DNA of 64,000 nucleotides, taken from positions 372,001-436,000 of the forward strand of contig NZ_CP024190.1 of assembly GCF_003391395.1 (NCBI RefSeq). The letters run 5' to 3'. This DNA comes from Mycobacterium marinum. GTDB lineage: Bacteria > Actinomycetota > Actinomycetes > Mycobacteriales > Mycobacteriaceae. The position numbers and the translations under genes are program-made. Position 1 is the stretch's first letter. Every line of letters begins with the position of its first letter. The notes beneath the pieces were generated by a model. The model ran no database searches. It was not told the origin of the DNA and was given only the letters and a program-made list of their open reading frames with translations. This document shows positions 50,331 through 57,271 of this stretch, one piece after another.

Positions 50331-51088
50331 AGGTCGTCAGCAACCTCCAACAGCGGCTCGGCCGGGGCACGCCGCTCTGGGGCGGCTGGATCACCGGTCC
50401 AACGTGGCTGGGGCCGGAGGAATTTGCCAGGGCCGGCTACGATTACGTCGGTTTCGACACCCAGCACGGTTACCTTGACGACGCCGACGTTGCCGGCCTG
50501 CTCCGGCGACTCGAAGGTGTGCCCATCGCCACCGTGGTGCGGTTGCCGAATGCGGATCCGGCGCCGATAGGGCGGGTGCTCGACGCCGGCGCCGATGCCG
50601 TCATCATCGCGATGATCGAGTCGGCCGACCAGGCCGCCGCGGCGGTAGCCGCCACCCGCTATCCGCCGGCCGGGGTGCGCAGCTACGGCCCGCTGCGGGC
50701 AAGCCTGGGCACCGACCCCGCCGAGCTGCAATCCCGGGCGGGCGTCTATGCGATGGTCGAGACCGCCGCGGCGCTCTCGACCATCGATGACATCTGCGCG
50801 GTCGACGGGCTGGCCGGAATCTATGTCGGACCCGCGGATCTGGCGATTTCGCTGGGAACCGGCGTCGTCGGCGCCCTCGATCACCCAGCGGTCCGGCAGG
50901 CCGTCGTCGGAATCCACCGCGCGGCTTCGGCGGCGGGCCTACACACCGGCATCCACGCCGGCGCCGCAAAGGCGGGTAAAGCGATGGCGCAGCTGGGATT
51001 CGAGATGATCACCCTGGCGGCCGAGTCCCAAGCGCTGCGCCGGGGAGCCGCGGAATACTTGAACGAGGCGACGGCGGGCACCCGATGA
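50327..51088 (+). CDS. HpcH/HpaI-family aldolase
   Basis: A 253-residue class II pyruvate-aldolase-fold protein. All expected positions are visible: the catalytic pair in FDTQHGY, the arginine in VVRLPNAD, the metal-binding glutamate in MVETAAAL and aspartate in YVGPADLA. Family members cleave 4-hydroxy-2-oxo acids to pyruvate and an aldehyde, or citryl/malyl-type substrates. Its place in an operon with a P450 and a BVMO implies that the pathway ends in C-C cleavage. Overlaps both neighbours by 4 bases. Confidence 0.88.
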   Translation: MKVVSNLQQRLGRGTPLWGGWITGPTWLGPEEFARAGYDYVGFDTQHGYLDDADVAGLLRRLEGVPIATVVRLPNADPAPIGRVLDAGADAVIIAMIESADQAAAAVAATRYPPAGVRSYGPLRASLGTDPAELQSRAGVYAMVETAAALSTIDDICAVDGLAGIYVGPADLAISLGTGVVGALDHPAVRQAVVGIHRAASAAGLHTGIHAGAAKAGKAMAQLGFEMITLAAESQALRRGAAEYLNEATAGTR

Positions 51089-51819
51089 CCGGCGGCGGGC
51101 GCGTCGCGCTGGTAACCGGAGCCGCCGGCGGGCAGGGGTGGGCGATTGTCCAACGACTTCGCGCCGAAGGCCACTCGGTGGCGGCATGCGATCTACGCGC
51201 CGACCGACTCGATGCGCTGGTCGCCGAGTCGGGCGACGATGCCGTGATTTCCCTGGCCCTGGATGTGACCGATGAAGCGCAATGGCAGGAGGCCGTCGAG
51301 CGCGCCGTCACCCGATTCGGGGCGTTGACCGCACTGATCAACAATGCCGGCGTGCTGCACCGTGCGGCGCTGGTCGATGAGACGGCCGCCGGCTTCGAAA
51401 GTGCTTGGCGGGTCAACTGTCTGGGGGCCTTCCTTGGCATGCGGGCGGCGCTCGGCGCGCTGAGCGCCGCCGAAGGCACGGTGATTGTCAACATCTGCAG
51501 CACCGGGGCGATCCGGCCATTCCCGCACCACTGCGCCTACGGTGCGGCCAAGTGGGCACTAAGGGGCCTGACCCAAACCGCTGCGGCCGAATTGGCGCCC
51601 GCCGGCATCCGGGTCAACGCGGTGTTCCCGGGGCCGATCGCGACGTCCATGCTCGATGAGCCGACTCAGGCTCGGCTGGCGGCGGTTTCGATGTTCGGCC
51701 GGCTGGGCCGGCCCGCCGAAGTCGCCGATGCGGTGGCGTTCTTGGTCTCCGAGAACTCATCATTCATCACGGGATCCGAACTCGTGGTCGACGGCGGACA
51801 GTGCCTGCAGGTCCGATGA
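51085..51819 (+). CDS. Short-chain dehydrogenase of the catabolic island
   Basis: A 244-residue classical SDR: VALVTGAAGGQGWAIV loop, NNAGVLH, and active site with serine in ICSTGAIR and YGAAK twelve residues on. LDVTDEAQWQEAV resembles the hydroxysteroid/hydroxyacyl dehydrogenase group. Probably interconverts an alcohol and the ketone used by the BVMO encoded next. Overlaps the aldolase start and the monooxygenase start by four bases each. Confidence 0.88.
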   Translation: MTGGGRVALVTGAAGGQGWAIVQRLRAEGHSVAACDLRADRLDALVAESGDDAVISLALDVTDEAQWQEAVERAVTRFGALTALINNAGVLHRAALVDETAAGFESAWRVNCLGAFLGMRAALGALSAAEGTVIVNICSTGAIRPFPHHCAYGAAKWALRGLTQTAAAELAPAGIRVNAVFPGPIATSMLDEPTQARLAAVSMFGRLGRPAEVADAVAFLVSENSSFITGSELVVDGGQCLQVR

Positions 51820-53321
51820 CCAGCCCGCTATCGGTCGGCATCATCGGCGCGGGCCCCGGCGGGCTGGCGTTGGGAATTCTGCTGAAAAACAGTGGTTTTG
51901 AGAACTTCACCATCTTCGACCGAGAATCCGACGTCGGCGGCACCTGGCAGATCAACACCTATCCGGGACTGGCCTGCGACGTGAAGTCGCACCTGTACTC
52001 GTACTCGTTCGACCTCAATCCGGGCTGGTCACGGCTGTGGTCCGGACAGCCCGAGATATTGGCATACTTTCAGCGCTGCGCCGATCGGTACCGGCTGCGA
52101 CCCCATCTGCGGCTAGGCACCGAAATACGATCCGCACGTTGGGAAAGCCAGACCCGGCAGTGGACCCTGAGCACCGCGGACGGTGAACAGCACCAATTCA
52201 GTGTCGTGGTATCGGCCGTCGGCATCTTCAGCCGGCCGGCCTATCCGGATCTCGTTGAGCAGCAGCGCTTCACCGGAACCGTGATGCACTCGTCGCGGTG
52301 GGATCACTCGGTGCCGCTCGCGGGCGCCCGAATCGCGGTGCTGGGCACCGGTTCGACCGCGGCGCAGCTGGTGCCGGAGTTGGCCAAGGTCGCGGATCGG
52401 GTGTACTCGGTACAACGATCGCCGACCTGGATATTGCCCAAGCCGGATCGGCCCTACTCCCGCTGGGAACGCTGGGTCTTCGCCCACGTTCCGTTTGCCG
52501 CGCGGCTATACCGGACCCGGCTGTGGCTCCGCAGCGAGTCGAATATCTCCGTGATCGAGCACGGTAGCCCGAAGACCAAAGAGTTCACGGAGCTGGCGTT
52601 GCGGTTGCTCGAAAACACGGTCAGCGACCCGCAATTGCGTCGCCAACTCACCCCGGACCATCCGATGGGCTGCAAGCGCCTGGTGTTCTCATCGGAGTTT
52701 CTGACCGCCCTGACCCGCCCGAATGTTGAGCTGGTGGCCAGCCCGGCCCGCTACCTGAGGCAACGATCGTTGGTCACCGCGGACGGCGCCGAATACGACG
52801 TCGACGTCGTGGTGTGCGCCACCGGCTACGGCGCGGCCGACTATCTGGGTCAGCTGGAAGTCCTCGGAGAGGACGGTGCTGGGCTGCATGAAGTCTGGCG
52901 GGACGGGGCGCACGCTTATCTGGGGATGGCCGTGCCCGGCTTTCCCAACTTCTTCATGCTCTACGGACCCAATACGAATGTCGGCTCCAACAGCGTGATC
53001 TTCATGCTCGAAGCCCAGGCCCGCTACATTGTGGCGGCGCTGGCCCATCTGCGGCGCAAATCCAAGACCTACATCGCGGTGCGTCCGGGGGTGCTGGCCG
53101 AATTCATGGCCAAGGTCGACCGGTGGATGACAGGGACGGTCTGGACCACCGAGTGCAGCAACTACTTTCGTGCGCCCAACGGGCGTGTGGTCACGCAATG
53201 GCCGCGCAGCGCGCGTAGCTTTTGGGGGATGACGCGCCGCTTCAAGCCCGCAGACTTCAGCTTCCAGCCCGCTGCCGTGTCCGGCGCGGACGGTGGCGAC
53301 CGCAACGCGGGGCAACGGTGA
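51816..53321 (+). CDS. Baeyer-Villiger-type flavin monooxygenase
   Basis: A 501-residue class B flavoprotein monooxygenase. FAD loop GIIGAGPGGLALG, the fingerprint FTGTVMHSSRWD (FxGxxxHxxxW[PD]), and the NADPH loop AVLGTGSTAAQLVPEL are all present, with ATG motif VVCATGYG near the end. Inserts oxygen next to a ketone to give an ester or lactone. It is followed directly, with 4 bases overlap, by an HSL-type esterase, a pairing that classically converts ketone to ester and then to alcohol plus acid. Substrate unknown. Confidence 0.9.
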   Translation: MTSPLSVGIIGAGPGGLALGILLKNSGFENFTIFDRESDVGGTWQINTYPGLACDVKSHLYSYSFDLNPGWSRLWSGQPEILAYFQRCADRYRLRPHLRLGTEIRSARWESQTRQWTLSTADGEQHQFSVVVSAVGIFSRPAYPDLVEQQRFTGTVMHSSRWDHSVPLAGARIAVLGTGSTAAQLVPELAKVADRVYSVQRSPTWILPKPDRPYSRWERWVFAHVPFAARLYRTRLWLRSESNISVIEHGSPKTKEFTELALRLLENTVSDPQLRRQLTPDHPMGCKRLVFSSEFLTALTRPNVELVASPARYLRQRSLVTADGAEYDVDVVVCATGYGAADYLGQLEVLGEDGAGLHEVWRDGAHAYLGMAVPGFPNFFMLYGPNTNVGSNSVIFMLEAQARYIVAALAHLRRKSKTYIAVRPGVLAEFMAKVDRWMTGTVWTTECSNYFRAPNGRVVTQWPRSARSFWGMTRRFKPADFSFQPAAVSGADGGDRNAGQR

Positions 53322-54259
53322 CCCAACCCGAGGCCGTCGATCGGCTGGACCCCGTGCTGCGCGCCGTCGCGACGGCGCGAATCGACTTCACCGCGGAGTC
53401 GATCCTGACGATCCGCGAGTCGATGAACCAGCGCCGCCGGGAGGCGGCCGCGACCGAGACGGCCGCCGCCGGGGTAGCGGTGGCCGACGATGTTGCCACC
53501 GGGGAGGCCGGCAGGCCGGTGCCGGTCCGCATCTACCGGGCTGCCCCGACGCCGGCGCCGGTAGTCGTCTACTGCCACGCGGGTGGCTTCGCCTTGGGAA
53601 ATCTCGACACCGACCACCGGCAGTGCCTGGAGCTGGCCCGTCGTGCCCGCTGTGCGGTGGTTTCGGTCGACTACCGGCTGGCGCCCGAACACCCCTACCC
53701 GGCGGCATTGCACGACGCGATCGAGGCGCTGACGTGGGTGGTTGGCAACGCGACACGGTTGGGATTCGACGCGCGGCGGCTGGCGGTGGCCGGTAGCAGC
53801 GCCGGCGCCACCCTGGCCGCCGGCCTGGCGAACGGCGCCGCCGACGGGTCGCTGCCACCGGTCATCTTCCAGCTGCTGCACCAGCCGGTGCTCGACGATC
53901 GCCCCACCGCATCCCGGTCGGAGTTCCGCGCCACCCCGGCCTTCGATGGTGAGGCGGCGAGTCTCATGTGGCGTCATTACCTGGCCGGGCAGACGCCTTC
54001 ACCGGAGTCGGTCCCCGGCCGGCGCGGTCAATTGGCAGGCCTGCCAGCGACGTTGATCACCTGCGGCGAGATCGATCCGTTTCGCGACGAAGTGCTCGAC
54101 TACGCGCAGCGGCTGCTGGGGGCCGGGGTTTCCACCGAACTGCACATCTTCCCGCGCGCCTGCCACGGGTTCGATTCGCTAATACCGGAATGGACGACGT
54201 CGCAGCGGCTGTTCGCGATGCAGGGCCATGCCCTGGCGGACGCGTTCTACCCGGATTAG
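53318..54259 (+). CDS. HSL-family alpha/beta hydrolase (esterase)
   Basis: A 313-residue hormone-sensitive-lipase family esterase, starting at GTG 53318. Oxyanion motif CHAGGFALG (HGG-type), nucleophile elbow GSSAGA, acid in CGEIDPFRDE and histidine in RACHGFDS. No signal peptide, so cytosolic. Natural partner of the preceding BVMO for ester or lactone cleavage; the SMP-30 lactonase of the island might act on cyclic products. Last gene of the operon; it ends 4 bases from the convergent adhE1, marking the right edge of the accessory block. Confidence 0.88.
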   Translation: MTQPEAVDRLDPVLRAVATARIDFTAESILTIRESMNQRRREAAATETAAAGVAVADDVATGEAGRPVPVRIYRAAPTPAPVVVYCHAGGFALGNLDTDHRQCLELARRARCAVVSVDYRLAPEHPYPAALHDAIEALTWVVGNATRLGFDARRLAVAGSSAGATLAAGLANGAADGSLPPVIFQLLHQPVLDDRPTASRSEFRATPAFDGEAASLMWRHYLAGQTPSPESVPGRRGQLAGLPATLITCGEIDPFRDEVLDYAQRLLGAGVSTELHIFPRACHGFDSLIPEWTTSQRLFAMQGHALADAFYPD

Positions 54260-54263
54260 TGGT

Positions 54264-55370
54264 TCAGAAGACGATGATTTGACGCACGGCGGTGCCGTCG
54301 GCCAGGTGGTCCATCGCCTCATTGAGGTCGTCCAGCCGAATCGTCGCGGACACCAGCGATTCCACCGGCAGGCGTCCGGATTGCCACAACGACACGAACC
54401 GCGGGATGTCGCGGCTGGGGACCGCCGAGCCCAGGTAGCTACCGATGAGTGAGCGCCCCTCGGCGACGAAGCCCAACGGTGCGACGCTGATCCGCGCATC
54501 CGGCGGGGGCAGGCCGACGGTGACGGTGCGGCCGCCGGGTGCAGTCAGCCCGATCGCGGTCTCCAGCGCCGCCGGGTGCCCGGCCGCCTCGATCACCACG
54601 TCGGCTTTCACGCCGGCGGCAGCGGCCTGCTGTGGGGTATAGGTGGCGCTGGCCCCGAGGGCTTTTGCGGCCGAGAGTTTTTCGGGCAATTGGTCGACGC
54701 CGAATACCGCGACGCCGTCCCGAGTCAAGGCGGTGAGCACCGCGGCCATCCCGACCCCCCCGAGCCCGACGACGGCGACCGACTGCCCGGCGACCGGCTT
54801 GCCGACATTGAGCACCGCGCCTCCGCCGGTCAACACCGCGCATCCCAGCAGTGCGGCCACCTGCGGGGGCACCTCGTCGGGCACCGCAACCGCGCTGGCC
54901 CGATTCACCACGGCATGTGTCGCGAAACCCGAGACGCCGAGGTGGTGGTAGATGGGTTGCCCAGAACGGCTGATCCGGATGCCGCCACCGAGCAAGGTTC
55001 CGGCGGCGTTGGTCGCGCTGCCCGGTGTGCAGGGGGTGATGCCCTCGGTGGCGCAGGACGGGCAGTGGCCGCAGCGCGGCAGGAACACCAGCACCACCCG
55101 CTGGCCGACGGCCAGATCGTCGACCCGGTCGCCGACCCGCTCGACGATTCCGGCGGCCTCATGGCCCAGCAGCATCGGCACCGGCCGCACCCGATTGCCG
55201 TCGACCACCGACAGGTCGGAGTGGCACACGCCCGCGGCCTCGATGCGGACCAGCACCTCGTCGTCGCCCGGCGGATCGAGATCGAGATCGACGACGCTGA
55301 TGGGACGAGATTGGGCGTACGGCCGGGGCGAACCGATTCGCTCCAGGACCGCACCCCGGATATGAATCAT
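54264..55370 (-). CDS. adhE1: Zinc-type alcohol dehydrogenase AdhE1, Rv0162c-type
   Basis: A zinc MDR alcohol dehydrogenase of about 368 residues from ATG 55370. It has both zinc sites: catalytic ligands in GVCHSD and GHEAAG, and the structural lobe CGHCPSCATEGITPC with four cysteines. Rossmann loop VAVVGLGGVGMAAVLTAL. Oxidises an alcohol, possibly as a mycothiol/formaldehyde or aryl-alcohol type enzyme; not decided. A start 36 bases upstream would overlap the divergent gene at 55385. Orthologue of Rv0162c by position. Confidence 0.88.
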   Translation of the reverse strand: MIHIRGAVLERIGSPRPYAQSRPISVVDLDLDPPGDDEVLVRIEAAGVCHSDLSVVDGNRVRPVPMLLGHEAAGIVERVGDRVDDLAVGQRVVLVFLPRCGHCPSCATEGITPCTPGSATNAAGTLLGGGIRISRSGQPIYHHLGVSGFATHAVVNRASAVAVPDEVPPQVAALLGCAVLTGGGAVLNVGKPVAGQSVAVVGLGGVGMAAVLTALTRDGVAVFGVDQLPEKLSAAKALGASATYTPQQAAAAGVKADVVIEAAGHPAALETAIGLTAPGGRTVTVGLPPPDARISVAPLGFVAEGRSLIGSYLGSAVPSRDIPRFVSLWQSGRLPVESLVSATIRLDDLNEAMDHLADGTAVRQIIVF

Positions 55371-55384
55371 GTTGGAATACAACC

Positions 55385-55882
55385 ATGGCTGAAGTCCCAG
55401 TTCCATCGGTGCCTGCGGGGCCGTCCCCGGACGAGCTGTCCAGCGGTGATTTTCCGGTGCTCTGGCCGGTGCTCACCCGCTGGGCCGACAACGACATGTT
55501 CGGCCACCTCAACAACGCCGTCTACTACCAGCTGTTCGACACGGCCATCAACGCCTGGATCAACACCCGCACCGGCCTTGACCCGCTCACCACCGCCGCG
55601 CTGGGCATCGTCGCGGAGTCGGGCTGTCGCTACTTCTCCGAACTGCATTTCCCGCAAGAGCTCGTGGTGGGTCTGGCGGTGACGCGGCTGGGCCGCAGCA
55701 GCGTCACCTACCGCCTTGCGGTGTTCAACGCCAGTCCCGAGGCCGGGGAGGGACCGGCTGGGCCGGGGCCGATCGCCGCGCTGGGGCACTGGGTGCACGT
55801 CTACGTTGACCGCGTCAGCCGCAAACCCGTTCCGATCCCCGAGACCATCCGCACATTGCTGGCCACCGCGTGCGTGAATTAG
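55385..55882 (+). CDS. 4-hydroxybenzoyl-CoA thioesterase-like hotdog protein, Rv0163-type
   Basis: A 165-residue single-hotdog thioesterase: RWADNDMFGHLNNAVYYQLF has the aspartate and GH(L)NN pattern of the 4HBT family, followed by ESGCRYFSELHFPQELVVGL. The first ~25 residues are a proline-rich extension (VPSVPAGPSPDE). The divergent adhE1 start is only 14 bases away, so promoter elements of each must lie inside the other gene. Hydrolyses an acyl- or aryl-CoA; orthologue of Rv0163. Confidence 0.85.
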   Translation: MAEVPVPSVPAGPSPDELSSGDFPVLWPVLTRWADNDMFGHLNNAVYYQLFDTAINAWINTRTGLDPLTTAALGIVAESGCRYFSELHFPQELVVGLAVTRLGRSSVTYRLAVFNASPEAGEGPAGPGPIAALGHWVHVYVDRVSRKPVPIPETIRTLLATACVN

Positions 55883-55954
55883 GTACCGGCACACCCTAAT
55901 CACCGGCCTGGCTGCACGCCCGGTGCCTGCCGAGTGCCCAGGTATGCTTCGCCA

Positions 55955-56395
55955 ATGCCAGTTTTGAGCAAGACCGTCGAAGTCAGCGCCGACGCCGGAT
56001 CGATCATGGGGATCGTCGCAGATATCGAGCGGTACCCCGAATGGAACGAAGGGGTCAAAGGGGCCTGGGTGCTGGCTCGCTACGACGACGGCCGTCCCAG
56101 CCAGGTGCGGCTTGACGCCTCGGTTCAAGGCTTCGAGGGCGTCTACATCCACGCCGTGTACTACCCGGGCGAGAATCAGATTCAAACCGTCATGCAGCAG
56201 GGCGATTTGTTCCTCAAGCAGGAGCAGTTGTTCAGCGTGGTGGAAGCCGGTGCCGCCAGTTTGCTGACGGTGGACATTGACGTCGAGCCCAGCATGCCGG
56301 TGCCGCCGCCGATGGTGAAGCTGCTACTCAACAATGTGCTCGAGCAACTCGCCGCAAATCTCAAATTGCGTGCCGAACAATTGACCGCCGGCTAG
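55955..56395 (+). CDS. START/SRPBCC-like protein TB18.5, Rv0164-type
   Basis: A 146-residue SRPBCC (polyketide cyclase/START-like) protein: KTVEVSADAGSIMGIVADI then RYPEWNEGVKGAWV is the family N-terminus, and the C-terminal helix LLNNVLEQLAANLKLRAEQ completes the helix-grip fold. Such proteins bind hydrophobic ligands in a deep cavity. ATG 55955 is used; GTG 55934 would add seven residues, and the M. tuberculosis orthologue is annotated longer (161), so the start is uncertain. Convergent to mce1R. Confidence 0.85.
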   Translation: MPVLSKTVEVSADAGSIMGIVADIERYPEWNEGVKGAWVLARYDDGRPSQVRLDASVQGFEGVYIHAVYYPGENQIQTVMQQGDLFLKQEQLFSVVEAGAASLLTVDIDVEPSMPVPPPMVKLLLNNVLEQLAANLKLRAEQLTAG

Positions 56396-56397
56396 AA

Positions 56398-56411
56398 AAT
56401 TCGGCGGAATT
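56398..56411. terminator. Short hairpin between TB18.5 and mce1R
   Basis: AATTC-GGCG-GAATT sits in the 24-base gap between convergent genes. The stem is only 5 bp, so a terminator role is weakly supported. Confidence 0.3.
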
Positions 56412-56419
56412 CTACGGGG

Positions 56420-57112
56420 TCAGTTGAAGATTCCGTTGGTCTCCAGCATTTGCGTCAGCCGGTGCGCGGCATCGGTGAATTGCCAGACACTGAGCTCGAT
56501 CACCGCCGCGGTATCGCGGCGCCGCAATGCCGCGATCAATTGCCGATGATTGTCCACCGCTGCGGCACCCCATTGCGGGTCGCTGGCGTAGAGCTGCGCG
56601 GGCATGTAGCGCGCGGCATTGAGCAGAAACCAGGCCAACTTGATCCGCCCGCTGGATTGGTTGAGGACGCGGTGGAACGCGAATTCCAGCGCGGCGATCG
56701 CCTCGGTATCGCCGGCCCCGACCGCCGCGGTGAGCGCATCGTTGATGTGCTCGAGTTCCCCGATGTCGATTTCACTGATTCGTTCGGTGGCGGTGACCGC
56801 AAGTTCGCGGGCGATGGTGGCCTGCAACCAGAAGATGTCGTCGATGTCCTGGCGGGTCAGCGGCAACACCACATGACCACGGTGCGGCTCCAGCTGCACC
56901 ATGCCCTCACCGCGCAGCTTCAGTAGGGCTTCGCGAACCGGGGTGATGCTCACCCCGAGTTCGGCCGCGGTCTCATCGAGGCGGATGAACGTTCCCGGTC
57001 GCAAGGTTCCGGACATGATGGCCGCTCTCAGATGGCCGGCGACTTCGTCGGACAACTGCGCGCGGCGTAGTGGCCGCCGGCTTTTGCGACGCGCGGACAG
57101 CGGTATGTTCAT
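56420..57112 (-). CDS. mce1R: GntR/FadR-family regulator Mce1R
   Basis: A 230-residue FCD-type GntR regulator. The winged helix reads LSDEVAGHLRAAIMSGTLRP then LDETAAELGVSITPVREALL, and the ligand domain includes DIDDIFWLQATIARELA and the FHRVL metal-site helix. In M. tuberculosis Mce1R represses the mce1 operon divergently transcribed from it, and the arrangement is the same here. ATG 57112 is chosen; the frame extends 114 bases upstream to 57226, which would cover the CACATTAATGTG palindrome and is less likely. Effector probably a fatty acid or acyl-CoA. Confidence 0.92.
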   Translation of the reverse strand: MNIPLSARRKSRRPLRRAQLSDEVAGHLRAAIMSGTLRPGTFIRLDETAAELGVSITPVREALLKLRGEGMVQLEPHRGHVVLPLTRQDIDDIFWLQATIARELAVTATERISEIDIGELEHINDALTAAVGAGDTEAIAALEFAFHRVLNQSSGRIKLAWFLLNAARYMPAQLYASDPQWGAAAVDNHRQLIAALRRRDTAAVIELSVWQFTDAAHRLTQMLETNGIFN

Positions 57113-57188
57113 ACGGCCTGCCAGGTCTTTCCGGAGCGTGGCGGGGCTTTGCGTGGTCTTGTCTCGGGTCTTGTTTGGGGCCGCCGGG

Positions 57189-57200
57189 CACATTAATGTG
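57189..57200. promoter_or_regulatory. 12-bp palindrome in the mce1R-fadD5 region (Mce1R operator candidate)
   Basis: CACATTAATGTG is perfectly palindromic, 72 bases from the fadD5 start and 77 from the mce1R start. It is followed by the AT-rich stretch TTTTATCAAATATCAGT (57218-57234), the likely promoter for fadD5. Position between repressor and target operon makes it the best operator candidate. Confidence 0.5.
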
Positions 57201-57271
57201 ACCCAGGCAACACCATGTTTTATCAAATATCAGTCTGACGCAAGCGGTGCGCAAGTGAAGGGACTGCATAG

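Noticed and set aside
39346..54263. Mobile element or integrative island with att sites
   Set aside because: No integrase, transposase, tRNA or flanking direct repeat was seen at the edges; GC content looks like the rest.
54576..55682. 368-codon + strand frame over adhE1
   Set aside because: Antisense to a zinc dehydrogenase with intact zinc ligands and crossing into the Rv0163-type gene.
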